47,009 bases of DNA from Vibrio splendidus 12E03 (lineage in GTDB: Bacteria; Pseudomonadota; Gammaproteobacteria; Enterobacterales; Vibrionaceae): positions 1-47,009 of the forward strand of contig NZ_AJZD02000319.1 of the NCBI RefSeq assembly GCF_000272105.2, written 5' to 3'. Positions 32,660 through 41,836 of this stretch are shown here, one piece after another. Under the pieces are notes generated by a model. It ran no database searches, was not told where the DNA came from, and saw only the letters and a program-made list of their open reading frames with translations. The first letter of the stretch is position 1. Every line of letters starts with the position of its first letter. A program made the position numbers and the translations under genes.

Positions 32660-34396
32660 CTATTTGGCTTCGATATGATCAATCATCAGCTGCAACGATT
32701 GGTTGCCGCGAAATTCGTTGATATCGAGCTTAAATGCAAGGTGAACGGTTTTCACCGAGGCATCTGGCCAGCGACGCAAATCCACGTTAAAGGCAATACC
32801 GTCAATCATCACATTGGTTGGATGACCTTTGTATAGCGGCTCAAGCATCAGCTTAAGGTGCTTTTCACCCACCAACTTTTGGTGCAGCACTTTAAATTCA
32901 CCGTCGAAGATTGGCTCAGGGAAAGCTTGTCCCCACGGGCCACCTGAACGCAGCGTTTCAGCAGTGTGCATCGAGAACTCTTCTGGTAACAGCTCTCCGT
33001 CAGACAAGATAATGCCCTTCAGTGCTGTTTCTCCAAGTTCATTCTTCACCACATCATTGAACAGCTTGCTGAAGCGTTCAAAATCCTTTTCCATGATCGT
33101 TAAGCCAGCAGCCATTGCGTGGCCACCAAACTTAAGAATCAAGCCTGGGTTTTGAGTGTCGATACGGTCTAGCGCATCGCGCATGTGCAAACCCGGAATC
33201 GAGCGACAAGAGCCCTTAATGCTTCCTTCGCCACCATCTGCAAACGCAATCACTGGGCGGTGGTATTTATCTTTGATACGTGAAGCCAATATACCAATCA
33301 CACCTTGGTGCCAATCACGTTGGAATAGGGCTAAGCCAGACGGTAGGTCATCTTTACCAAATTCAAGGCGCTCACAAAAAGCCATCGCTTCTTGTTTCAT
33401 GCCCTCTTCGATCTCTTTACGGGTTTGGTTCAAGCCATCTAATTCACTGGCCATTCGACGCGCGGCGTGAATGTTATTGCTCATCAACAACTCAACACCA
33501 AACGACATATCATCCAATCGGCCTGCCGCATTGATACGTGGGCCAAGTGCAAAACCAAAATCAGAAGCGACCAAACGCTTAGCGTCTCGCTTAGCAATTT
33601 CAATCAAGGCCTGAATACCCGGGCGCGCTTTGCCTGCACGGATACGCTGCAAACCTTGATGAACCAAAATACGGTTATTTTCATCGAGTGGTACCACATC
33701 CGCAACAGTACCCAGCGCCACAAGGTCAATCAGTTCCATCAACTTAGGTTCTGTCATGCCGCGCTCTGCAAACCAACCCAACTTACGCATGTGAACACAC
33801 AATGCCATCATCAGATAAAAAGCGACACCAACACCCGCTAGGGCTTTCGAAGGAAAAGCACAGCTCTCAAGGTTTGGGTTAACCATCGCATCGACCATTG
33901 GCAGTTCATTGCCCGGCAAGTGATGGTCGGTAACCAGAACCTCTAGTCCTTTCTCTTTAGCGAAACGAACACCTTCAATAGAAGAGACACCGTTATCAAC
34001 CGTCATGATCACTTCGGCGCCAAGCTCGATTGCCTGTTCGACAACCTCAGGGCTCAAGCCATAACCATCTTCAAAACGGTTTGGTACCAGATAATCGACG
34101 TTAGAACTGCCCAACATACGTAGAGCAAGTACGGACAACGCTGAACTGGTTGCGCCATCGGCATCAAAGTCACCAACAATGATGATGCGTTTTTGCTGCT
34201 GAATGGCCTTGAACAACAGTTCAACCGCAGCATCAATGCCACCCAGTTTTTGATAAGAGTGCAAGCCTTTCGCTGCTGTCTCTAGTTGGTCAGCACTGTC
34301 GATTCCACGACTCACATAAATACGCTTTAATAAGTCAGGTAAGTGAGCAGGTAAGACTGAAATGTCGACCTCTGGACGGCGTTGGATCTCTATCAT
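32660..34396 (-). CDS. recJ: Single-stranded-DNA exonuclease RecJ
   Basis: A 578-aa 5'-3' exonuclease specific for single-stranded DNA that acts in recombination, base excision and mismatch repair. DHH-superfamily motifs are visible: VGDFDADGATSS, MTVDNGVSS, VTDHHLPG, NPNLESCAFPSKALAGVGVAFYL, and the DHHA1 part with KFGGHAMAAGL; the OB-like end has KLDINEFRGNQSLQL. It lies between dsbC (79 bp) and prfB in the conserved xerD-dsbC-recJ-prfB-lysS order. ATG 34396 has no clear ribosome site. Confidence 0.97.
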   Translation of the reverse strand: MIEIQRRPEVDISVLPAHLPDLLKRIYVSRGIDSADQLETAAKGLHSYQKLGGIDAAVELLFKAIQQQKRIIIVGDFDADGATSSALSVLALRMLGSSNVDYLVPNRFEDGYGLSPEVVEQAIELGAEVIMTVDNGVSSIEGVRFAKEKGLEVLVTDHHLPGNELPMVDAMVNPNLESCAFPSKALAGVGVAFYLMMALCVHMRKLGWFAERGMTEPKLMELIDLVALGTVADVVPLDENNRILVHQGLQRIRAGKARPGIQALIEIAKRDAKRLVASDFGFALGPRINAAGRLDDMSFGVELLMSNNIHAARRMASELDGLNQTRKEIEEGMKQEAMAFCERLEFGKDDLPSGLALFQRDWHQGVIGILASRIKDKYHRPVIAFADGGEGSIKGSCRSIPGLHMRDALDRIDTQNPGLILKFGGHAMAAGLTIMEKDFERFSKLFNDVVKNELGETALKGIILSDGELLPEEFSMHTAETLRSGGPWGQAFPEPIFDGEFKVLHQKLVGEKHLKLMLEPLYKGHPTNVMIDGIAFNVDLRRWPDASVKTVHLAFKLDINEFRGNQSLQLMIDHIEAK

Positions 34397-34475
34397 ATAA
34401 AAATGGGCCCGATATCAATCAGGCCACTCCTTAAATCAAAAACATGGGGGATAAATGGCAATACAGAAAACGAGA

Positions 34476-35255
34476 TTATTGCTCTAAACGTTGAAGAAGT
34501 TGTGCTGGCGGCAAGTAACCACTCACCAACTCACCACTTGCTAGTACGATAGCCGGTGTACCATTGATACCAAGCTCACGACCCAATTGGTATTGTTTAG
34601 CAATGATCGGCTTCTGCTCTGCTAGGTCTTTACCAGACGCTGGCATTTGACGATTTACTTTAGCGTCATGCATAGCTGTTTTTGGATCATCTGACGCCCA
34701 GATTGCCGCCATTTGATCAGCCACTTGTCCTGTCGCGCCTTGACGCGGGTAAGCCATGTAACGAACGGTAATACCCAGATCGTTGTAGCCCTGCATTTGG
34801 CTGTGCAGACGAACACAGTAGCCACAGGTAATATCCGTAAATACCGTCACAACGTACTTTTCGTTATCAGCTTTATATTCGATAACCGTATCCGACATTG
34901 CTGCTACTTTTTCAGCATTCAACGGAGCTTGACGCTCAGCCAAAACATCACTGAACTTGCCGTTGTCATCCAAAGAGTAAAGTGTACCGGCTAGAAAATG
35001 GTCGCCCTTAGGAGAAGAAAAGATAATGCCGCTGTTGGTTTGAACTTCTAAAAGACCATCGATATCCGAAGGAACAATCTTATCGACCTTAATGCCGATC
35101 TTTTCAAAACGCTTAGTTAACGCTGCAGTATCAATAGCTTGAGCAGGAGCAGCTTCTACGGCTGTTGACGTTGTTTCTACTTTCGCTTCTGATGCATTAC
35201 ATGCAGTAATCATAAGAGGAAGCGCTAGTAGAGGAAGACGGCGTAATACGCTCAT
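34476..35255 (-). CDS. dsbC: Thiol:disulfide interchange protein DsbC, apparently lipidated
   Basis: A 259-aa periplasmic disulfide isomerase that reshuffles wrong disulfides. The redox site is CGYC (FTDITCGYCVRLHSQM), the cis-Pro loop is GINGTPAIVLASG, and an N-terminal dimerisation domain precedes them. The signal peptide ends MITAC (C19), which fits a lipobox, unlike the soluble E. coli DsbC; Asn at +2 argues against inner-membrane retention. I use ATG 35255, with AAGG eight bases upstream; an in-frame GTG three codons earlier is inside the ribosome site. It follows xerD after 26 bp. Confidence 0.94.
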   Translation of the reverse strand: MSVLRRLPLLALPLMITACNASEAKVETTSTAVEAAPAQAIDTAALTKRFEKIGIKVDKIVPSDIDGLLEVQTNSGIIFSSPKGDHFLAGTLYSLDDNGKFSDVLAERQAPLNAEKVAAMSDTVIEYKADNEKYVVTVFTDITCGYCVRLHSQMQGYNDLGITVRYMAYPRQGATGQVADQMAAIWASDDPKTAMHDAKVNRQMPASGKDLAEQKPIIAKQYQLGRELGINGTPAIVLASGELVSGYLPPAQLLQRLEQ

Positions 35256-35281
35256 TAAGTTCACCTTAAAAATAAATGGAT

Positions 35282-36208
35282 TTAAGCACGTGGGTGATGC
35301 TGCGCGTGAATTTGCTTCAGCCTTTCAGTCGCCACGTGAGTATAAATTTGGGTTGTCGATAAGTCACTATGCCCAAGTAACATCTGTACGACCCTGAGAT
35401 CTGCGCCATAGTTCAGTAAATGCGTCGCAAAAGCGTGTCTCAATACGTGGGGTGACAACAATTCTGTGTCGATACCGGCGACGAGCGAGTAGTGCTTGAT
35501 ACGATACCAGAACGTCTGACGGGTCATTTGCTTGGCGCGTTTACTCGGAAAAACCACATCAGAACTGTTTTCACCGAGTAGATGTGGACGACCTTGTTCA
35601 ATAAAAGTCTCTATCCAATCCACCGCATTTTCGCCCATGGGTACCAAGCGTTCTTTGCCACCCTTACCAATAACACGCACCACGCCCTGTCTTAGGCTGA
35701 TGTTTTCCATCGTCAAGCTAACCAGCTCTGTCACACGCAAACCGGTTGCATAGAGTAACTCAAGCATCGCCTTATCGCGAAGCTCAATCGGATCGTTCGG
35801 ATCTGGCGCATCGAGCAAAGCGTCCACCTGCTCTTCGCTCAAATCTTTCGGCAAGCGTTGTGGCAGCTTCGGGCTGATCAACAAGGCACTTGGATCATCA
35901 CCTCTGATTTTCTCGCGGTGTAAGTATTGGAACAAGCGACGAATCGCCGACAACATACGGGCACGAGAAGTCTGCTTAAAATCAGCGTCAACTAACCAGC
36001 CTTGATAATCCTGTAACCCTGAAAGGCTGATGAAGTCGAGGCGGTAATTGTTCTTTTCCATCCACGCTAATAACTTGGACAAATCGGTACGGTACGAAAC
36101 CAGCGTATTCTCCGATAATCCTCGCTCCATCCACATAGCATCTAAAAACTGCTCAACGAGACCGTGGTCTGCGCTCTGCCCTTGAGGCGACTGCATAGTG
36201 TTACTCAC
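35282..36208 (-). CDS. xerD: Site-specific tyrosine recombinase XerD
   Basis: A 308-aa recombinase that, with XerC, resolves chromosome dimers at dif under FtsK control. The catalytic residues are visible in order: Arg in ATGLRVTEL, Lys in GKGGKERLVP, His and Arg in SPHVLRHAFATHLL, His in LLGHSDLSTTQIYTH with the nucleophilic Tyr in QIYTH. GTG 36208 gives MSNTMQS; ATG 36196 is an alternative start. The neighbouring dsbC and recJ confirm XerD rather than XerC. A divergent promoter region with fldB of 138 bp precedes it. Confidence 0.96.
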   Translation of the reverse strand: MSNTMQSPQGQSADHGLVEQFLDAMWMERGLSENTLVSYRTDLSKLLAWMEKNNYRLDFISLSGLQDYQGWLVDADFKQTSRARMLSAIRRLFQYLHREKIRGDDPSALLISPKLPQRLPKDLSEEQVDALLDAPDPNDPIELRDKAMLELLYATGLRVTELVSLTMENISLRQGVVRVIGKGGKERLVPMGENAVDWIETFIEQGRPHLLGENSSDVVFPSKRAKQMTRQTFWYRIKHYSLVAGIDTELLSPHVLRHAFATHLLNYGADLRVVQMLLGHSDLSTTQIYTHVATERLKQIHAQHHPRA

Positions 36209-36346
36209 AATATTGGAAACTATTTTGAGAGTATGTCAGAGCAAATATGAATGCCATAAAAATTACGACTTGAGCGGATAATCGCTGCAATCGAAGTCGA
36301 TTTATGGTTAGAATTCGCCATCTGAAATTAAAATCGAACGTTTGCT

Positions 36347-36868
36347 ATGAAAATTGGATTATTTTACGGCTCAACCACCTGCTACACAGAAATGGCAGCA
36401 GAGAAAATTCGCGGCATTATTGGTGAAGACCTAGTTGATATCCATAACGTGAAAGAAACCCCTCTTTCATTGATGGCGGACTACGACCTTTTATTGCTGG
36501 GCATCTCGACTTGGGACTTCGGTGAAATCCAAGAAGATTGGAATGAACTGTGGGAAGACATCGCAACAACGCCAATGAAAGGCAAGGTTGTGGCTCTGTT
36601 TGGTTTAGGTGACCAAGAAGGCTACGGCGAATGGTTCCTTGATGCGATGGGTCTGTTGCATGATGAACTGAAAACCGCTGGAGCAGAGTTTGTTGGCTTC
36701 TGGCCAAACGACGACAGCTACGAGTTCGAAGCGTCTAAAGCGTTAACGGAAGACCAATCTCAATTCGTTGGTTTGGCGCTTGATGAAGATTCACAATACG
36801 AGCTTAGCGATGACCGTATCGCAAGCTGGGTTGAGCAAGTACTGGTTGAGTACAGCGAAAAGCTATAA
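36347..36868 (+). CDS. fldB: Flavodoxin FldB
   Basis: A 173-aa FMN-binding electron carrier. The phosphate loop is FYGSTTCYTEMAA, with the flavin-stacking segments STWDFGEIQEDW and FGLGDQEGYGEWF. The TTCYTEMAAEKIR start and the xerD neighbour identify FldB rather than FldA. In enterobacteria FldB belongs to the superoxide-response set; here no SoxS-type site is evident by eye. Ends with a long terminator shared with brnQ. Confidence 0.95.
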   Translation: MKIGLFYGSTTCYTEMAAEKIRGIIGEDLVDIHNVKETPLSLMADYDLLLLGISTWDFGEIQEDWNELWEDIATTPMKGKVVALFGLGDQEGYGEWFLDAMGLLHDELKTAGAEFVGFWPNDDSYEFEASKALTEDQSQFVGLALDEDSQYELSDDRIASWVEQVLVEYSEKL

Positions 36869-36930
36869 CCAAACAGAAGTACACCTAACTAAGTAGCTAA
36901 GTAGCTGAATATAAAAAGACCACAGAATAC

Positions 36931-36967
36931 AAAAAGGCCTCATTGCTGCGAAGTAATGAGGCCTTTT
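36931..36967. terminator. Bidirectional terminator between fldB and brnQ
   Basis: AAAAGGCCTCATT / AATGAGGCCTTTT is a perfect 13-bp stem with a ten-base loop, placed between the converging genes. Two AAGTAGCT copies lie just before it (36892-36908). Confidence 0.93.
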
Positions 36968-37006
36968 CTATTTCATCTCGAAGGACAATCTAATCTCAAC
37001 GGAAGA

Positions 37007-38320
37007 TTAAACAGTCTCCTCAGCCATCTCTTGCTCTGTTGATTTACCAACGAAGAACATACAGATGATTGCAGCAGTCGTTGGAAGCAACCAACCCATA
37101 CCGATCTCAAACAGTGGCAGCATCTTAAGTGCAGACACGTCTACACCCGCTACTTTAGCGCCATCAATAAGAGCAAACAGCAGTGACACTAATACTACTA
37201 CGCGGTAAGCCGCTTTTGGATTAGGGAAACGGCTACGCAAGAATGTCAGAGCAACCAACGCGATAGCGACTGGGTACAATGCAAATAGTACTGGAACAGA
37301 CAGAGAAATCAGTTGAGAAAGACCAACGTTCGCAACAGTTGCACAAGCGACACCGTTGATGATTACCCAAGTCTTGTAAGACAGAGGCGTTAGCGAGCTG
37401 AAGTAATCAGAACATGCTGACACAAGGCCAATCGCCGTAGTTAGACACGCTAACAGTACGATCACAGAAAGCACTAGCTGACCAGAAGGACCAAACAACG
37501 ATTGAACGTATAGGCTTAAGATCGCGCCGCCATTGTCGGCACCGGCTGCGACTGTTGCACTTGTTGCGCCTAGGAAGAATAGAGAGATGTAAACAAACGC
37601 TAGACCCGCTGCGGCAATACAACCCGCGCTAATTAGGTACTTAGTCGTCGCTGCACGGTCAGTAATGCCCTTGCTACGAATCGCATCAACAATCAGCATA
37701 CCAAACATCAATGAAGCAAAAGTATCCATGGTGTTGTAGCCTTCAAGGAAACCTTTGGTCAGAGGTTGAGTGATGTACTCACCGTGAGCCGCAAGAATAT
37801 CGCCTTGAGGGTTAACGAATACAGCAATCGCCAGTACAACCAAACCAACAAACAGTGCTGGTGTTAGTACCTTGCCAATGACGTCAATAAGCTTACCTTG
37901 CGACCATGAGAAGAACATCGCTACTACAAAAAATGCAATCGAAAAGAGAGTTAGGTGAGCTTGAGAGGCATCGATGAAGAACGGTTTCACCGCCATCTCA
38001 TAGGCAACAAGGCCGGTACGTGGTGCAGCAAATGCAGGACCGATAATGATAAAGATCAGTACAGCCATGATGGTTGCTGCTTTCTTAGGAAGATCTTTAG
38101 TTAAGTGACCCCAAGAGCCACCAGCCACTGCGACCGCGACGATAGTGATTAACGGCAGACCAACGGCAGTCAGCAGAAAACCAGACATCGCTGGAAGGAA
38201 GTGATCACCAGCTAATTGGCCAGCTAGAGGTGGGAAGATGATGTTACCCGCACCCAAGAAAAACGCAAAAAGCATAAAGCCCAATGCCATTATATCTGTT
38301 AGTTTTAGACTCTGTTTCAC
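37007..38320 (-). CDS. brnQ: Branched-chain amino acid transport carrier BrnQ (LIVCS family)
   Basis: A 437-aa inner-membrane sodium-coupled carrier for leucine, isoleucine and valine, with about 12 membrane segments. The hallmark start LTDIMALGFMLFAFFLGAGNIIFPP is clear, as are FIIIGPAFAAPRTGLVAYE and the long middle GYNTMDTFASLMFG. The start is GTG 38320 with AAGGA about seven bases upstream. It stands alone, in its own transcript. Confidence 0.95.
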   Translation of the reverse strand: MKQSLKLTDIMALGFMLFAFFLGAGNIIFPPLAGQLAGDHFLPAMSGFLLTAVGLPLITIVAVAVAGGSWGHLTKDLPKKAATIMAVLIFIIIGPAFAAPRTGLVAYEMAVKPFFIDASQAHLTLFSIAFFVVAMFFSWSQGKLIDVIGKVLTPALFVGLVVLAIAVFVNPQGDILAAHGEYITQPLTKGFLEGYNTMDTFASLMFGMLIVDAIRSKGITDRAATTKYLISAGCIAAAGLAFVYISLFFLGATSATVAAGADNGGAILSLYVQSLFGPSGQLVLSVIVLLACLTTAIGLVSACSDYFSSLTPLSYKTWVIINGVACATVANVGLSQLISLSVPVLFALYPVAIALVALTFLRSRFPNPKAAYRVVVLVSLLFALIDGAKVAGVDVSALKMLPLFEIGMGWLLPTTAAIICMFFVGKSTEQEMAEETV

Positions 38321-38634
38321 AGATAATCCTTAATTATATTTATGAATTTATGTTGTGCTTACATGAATGTTACAGCTCAAAGCTGCCAATCAATCTATAA
38401 AATAGTCGCGCATAATGACGAAACAACTGGCTAGCTGCAAGCCACCACACAAAAACACCATATAAATTTGCATATGAGAACAAAAAGCAGTGGATTCCAC
38501 TAGCTATAGAAAAATAGCCACAATTATAAACTAACCATAATTCACAACAATAGTTTCTCAAGCAGAACATTGATCCATACAAGCGATTAACATTAGAGCT
38601 AATCACTTAAAATATCTCGATACTCAGAACATTA
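38321..38634. other. Divergent intergenic region between brnQ and trmN6
   Basis: A 314-bp AT-rich stretch. I see no small gene with a ribosome site, no terminator and no clear repeat; it should hold the two divergent promoters. Confidence 0.5.
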
Positions 38635-39363
38635 ATGAAAGACAAAACCGTGCAAACTAAAAGCTTCAATTTTAAGCAATTCTCAATTTACGGCGGGAAA
38701 AGCGGTATGCCAGTCAGTACCGATGGCGTATTACTTGGCGCGTGGGTAAGCCTGCCACAAAGATCATGTGTACTCGATATTGGAACAGGGACAGGTCTGC
38801 TGGCCTTGATGGCTGCGCAGCGTTTTGAAGATGCTTCAATCTCTGCGATAGATATTGATCAACACGCCATTGATGCTGCCACAGTCAATATTGAGCAATC
38901 GCCTTGGCCAGATCGTATCTCCCTTCATCACGGCAGCGTGTTAACAGCCGACTTTCCACAAAGGTTTGATGCTATCATCTGTAACCCGCCCTACTTCAAC
39001 TCTGGAGAACAGGCGCAACAAAGCCAAAGAGCCACCGCCAGACACACCGACAGCTTGGCTCACCTAGCGCTTGCACAGCGTTGTTTTGAGCTAACCACTG
39101 AATTCGCGACTGCCAGTTTCATCCTACCGACGCCTGAGGGGGAAGGTTTTATCAAGCTTGCCAAGCAATGTGGTTGGTATCTAGCAAAACGCCTTGATGT
39201 GAGAACAACAGACAAGAAACCGGCTAGCCGAATTCTATTTGAGTTATCTAAAGATCCTGCCTGCGAGCAAGATTTGCAGCGCGAATCGCTTACAATTCAC
39301 CACCAAGGTGGTTATAGCGAAGCATTTATTGCGCTCACTAAAGATTTTTATCTCAAGATGTAG
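38635..39363 (+). CDS. trmN6: tRNA1(Val) A37 N6-methyltransferase TrmN6 (YfiC)
   Basis: A 242-aa SAM-dependent methyltransferase that methylates A37 of tRNA1-Val. SAM-binding motif I is VLDIGTGTGLLALMAAQR, the acidic motif AIDIDQHAID and catalytic NPPYF in FDAIICNPPYFNSGEQ. The leading FKQFSIYGGKSGMPVSTDGVLLGAW fits the YfiC family. It is next to srmB on the same strand, 107 bp before, as in many gammaproteobacteria (where the two are near each other). Confidence 0.93.
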   Translation: MKDKTVQTKSFNFKQFSIYGGKSGMPVSTDGVLLGAWVSLPQRSCVLDIGTGTGLLALMAAQRFEDASISAIDIDQHAIDAATVNIEQSPWPDRISLHHGSVLTADFPQRFDAIICNPPYFNSGEQAQQSQRATARHTDSLAHLALAQRCFELTTEFATASFILPTPEGEGFIKLAKQCGWYLAKRLDVRTTDKKPASRILFELSKDPACEQDLQRESLTIHHQGGYSEAFIALTKDFYLKM

Positions 39364-39470
39364 CAAATACCATGTGATCCTAATCACTAATGCTTCTATA
39401 ATGTCCGACTACTCTTTTTTATCGTCTGCTTTTTGAGGCAGAAACATTTATTGCTTGTGGAGAAACAACA

Positions 39471-40736
39471 GTGATCAGAACCTTTGCAGAACTCGATCTA
39501 AACCAAGAGCTGCTTAAAGCAATTGACGAAATGGGCTACGAACGTCCAACACAGATACAAGCTGAAGCAATCCCACAAGCGTTAGATGGAAGAGACGTTT
39601 TGGCTTCTGCGCCAACAGGTACTGGTAAAACAGCATCATTTGTATTGCCAGCACTGCAATACCTACTGGATTTCCCACGTAAGAAATCTGGCCCTGCTCG
39701 TATGCTTATCCTGACGCCAACGCGTGAGCTAGCAATGCAGATCACCGAACAAGCACGTGAGCTTGCTAAATACACTAGCCTAAATATCTTCACTATCACG
39801 GGCGGTGTGATGTACCAAGAGCACGCAGATATCTTAAGCACAACTCAAGATATCGTAGTAGCAACACCTGGCCGCTTGATGGAATACATCGAAGGCGAGC
39901 GTTTTGATTGTCGTGCAATTGAATGGCTGGTTCTAGATGAAGCCGACCGTATGCTAGACATGGGCTTTGGCCCTGTTGTTGACCGTCTGTCTGCAGAGTG
40001 TCGCTGGCGTAAACAAACTTTACTGTTCTCAGCAACGCTAGAAGGTAAAGGCATTGAAGGCTTCACTGAAGATCTACTTAAAAACCCAGCGGAGATCGAT
40101 GCGAAATCATCACTTCGTGAGCGTAAGAAGATCACTCAGTGGTACCACCGTGCAGACACAGCAGAGCACAAGCTGAACATCCTAAAGCACGTCATCACAG
40201 AGCAAGCTGAGCGCAGCATCGTGTTCTTGAAGACGCGTGATCGTCTAGGTGATCTACGAGCTCAACTTGAAAGCGCGCAAATCCCATGTGCATGGATCCA
40301 AGGTGAAATGCCTCAAGATCGTCGTAATAACGCGATTGCTCGTTTCCGTGACGGCTCTGTAAACGTACTACTAGCGACTGACGTTGCGGCGCGTGGTATC
40401 GACCTTCCAGACGTAAGCCACGTAATCAACTACGACATGCCACGTACGGCTGACGTATACCTACACCGTATTGGCCGTACGGCTCGTGCTGGTAAAAAAG
40501 GTAACGCGGTTTCTATCATTGAAGCGCACGATCAACTAATGATTGAGCGTGTGGCTCGTTACACAGACGAACCAATCAAAGAACGCTTCATCGAAGGCAT
40601 GCGCCCTACGCATAAGAAAGCGGCCGTGACTAAGAAGAAGAAGCCGAAGAAAGAAGATAAGAAAGCGGTAGAGAAACAAAAAATCGCGAAGAAGAAAAAA
40701 ATCGCGAAGAAAAAGAAAGCAGCAAAGAAGAAGTAA
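39471..40736 (+). CDS. srmB: ATP-dependent RNA helicase SrmB (DEAD-box)
   Basis: A 421-aa DEAD-box helicase that helps assemble the large ribosomal subunit. The Q motif (GYERPTQIQ), Walker A (APTGTGKT), PTRELAMQ, VATPGRL, DEAD (VLDEADRM), SAT (FSATLEG) and HRIGRTARAGKKG are in order. After about residue 375 the tail is a lysine-rich low-complexity stretch, likely for RNA binding. The start is GTG 39471 with GGAG nine bases upstream. Confidence 0.95.
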   Translation: MIRTFAELDLNQELLKAIDEMGYERPTQIQAEAIPQALDGRDVLASAPTGTGKTASFVLPALQYLLDFPRKKSGPARMLILTPTRELAMQITEQARELAKYTSLNIFTITGGVMYQEHADILSTTQDIVVATPGRLMEYIEGERFDCRAIEWLVLDEADRMLDMGFGPVVDRLSAECRWRKQTLLFSATLEGKGIEGFTEDLLKNPAEIDAKSSLRERKKITQWYHRADTAEHKLNILKHVITEQAERSIVFLKTRDRLGDLRAQLESAQIPCAWIQGEMPQDRRNNAIARFRDGSVNVLLATDVAARGIDLPDVSHVINYDMPRTADVYLHRIGRTARAGKKGNAVSIIEAHDQLMIERVARYTDEPIKERFIEGMRPTHKKAAVTKKKKPKKEDKKAVEKQKIAKKKKIAKKKKAAKKK

Positions 40737-40761
40737 TCTACCAGCTTCAACGATTCAATAA

Positions 40762-40795
40762 AAAAGCCCCATGCAGTTCGCTGCATGGGGCTTTT
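40762..40795. terminator. Bidirectional terminator between srmB and yaaA
   Basis: AAAAGCCCCATGCAG / CTGCATGGGGCTTTT is a perfect 15-bp stem with a TTCG tetraloop, and T-runs on both strands. Confidence 0.96.
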
Positions 40796-40851
40796 CTCTA
40801 TCTGGTCTGTTATCAGGCTAAAACCGAGAGCTACTCGTTAGCCAAGGACTA

Positions 40852-41628
40852 CTAGTTTTGCTCTTCGCGCTTAAAGACAAGCTCTTTCGCGTTCGACTCT
40901 TCTTCAACGAAGTAGTAGCCCGCCGTATCAAACTGGGTCAGCGCCTCAGCCGAGTCGATCTTGTTCTCGATGATGTAGCGAGCCATCATGCCACGCGCTT
41001 TCTTCGCGTAGAAACTGATCACCTTGTACTGACCGTTCTTGCAGTCTTTGAAGACAGGGGTAATCACTTGGCCATCCAAGTTCTTCGGCTTCACGGCTTT
41101 AAAGTATTCGTTCGACGCTAGATTGATCAACACATTATCGCCTTGAGCATTCAATGCTTCATTCAGCTTGTCTGTGATGATGTTGCCCCAGAACTGGTAC
41201 AAGTTAGTACCACGAGCATTGGCTAAGCGTGTCCCCATCTCTAGGCGGTATGGCTGCATCAAATCCAACGGCTTAAGCAAGCCATATAACCCAGAAAGCA
41301 TGCGCAGGTGGTCTTGTGCGTAGTCAAAATCTTCATCCGATAGCGTTTCAGCGTCTAGGCCAGTGTATACATCGCCCTTAAAGGCTAGGATTGCTTGGCG
41401 TGCGTTGTCTTGGGTAAAGGTCTCGCTCCACTGCTCAAAGCGCGCTACGTTCAACCCTGCGATCTTATCGCTGACTTTCATCAGTGCAGAAATATCTACT
41501 GGCGTCAGTTTGCGGCACTCTTCAATCAGCTCAGCAGAGTGTTCAACAAACTCTGGCTGACTAAAGCGTTCCGTCGCTAATGGTGATTCGTAATCAAGTG
41601 TTTTGGCTGGAGAAACGACAACTAACAT
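40852..41628 (-). CDS. yaaA: Peroxide stress protein YaaA (UPF0246/DUF328)
   Basis: A 258-aa cytoplasmic protein that in E. coli limits free iron and oxidative damage during peroxide stress. The family start LVVVSPAKTLDYESPL, the middle FKGDVYTGLDAETL, SGLYGLLKPLDLMQPYRLEMG and the end MMARYIIENKI are clear. It stands alone with terminators on both sides; no OxyR site is apparent by eye. Confidence 0.95.
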   Translation of the reverse strand: MLVVVSPAKTLDYESPLATERFSQPEFVEHSAELIEECRKLTPVDISALMKVSDKIAGLNVARFEQWSETFTQDNARQAILAFKGDVYTGLDAETLSDEDFDYAQDHLRMLSGLYGLLKPLDLMQPYRLEMGTRLANARGTNLYQFWGNIITDKLNEALNAQGDNVLINLASNEYFKAVKPKNLDGQVITPVFKDCKNGQYKVISFYAKKARGMMARYIIENKIDSAEALTQFDTAGYYFVEEESNAKELVFKREEQN

Positions 41629-41768
41629 AACTTTACCCTAATCGGTTATCTAACTGGATGCTGCTAGAGTATAGAAAAAACATCAACTTGTCTTTATGAC
41701 TCTTCCTATTACTTCGATAGGGAGAATGAGCTTCGATAGACAGAATGAGACAAATGACAGGCAAAGAA

Positions 41769-41796
41769 AAAGGCTAAGGTCGAAACCTTAGCCTTT
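41769..41796. terminator. Terminator of the AGCS symporter gene
   Basis: AAAGGCTAAGGT / ACCTTAGCCTTT is a perfect 12-bp stem with a CGAA loop and T-run on the reverse strand, about 40 bases after the stop. Confidence 0.94.
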
Positions 41797-41836
41797 CTAA
41801 TCACTTTAGGATGAGCTGTTTATCGCTCCAACAAGA

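Noticed and set aside
33156..33841. Several forward frames opposite recJ
   Set aside because: Composition and position show they are shadows of recJ.
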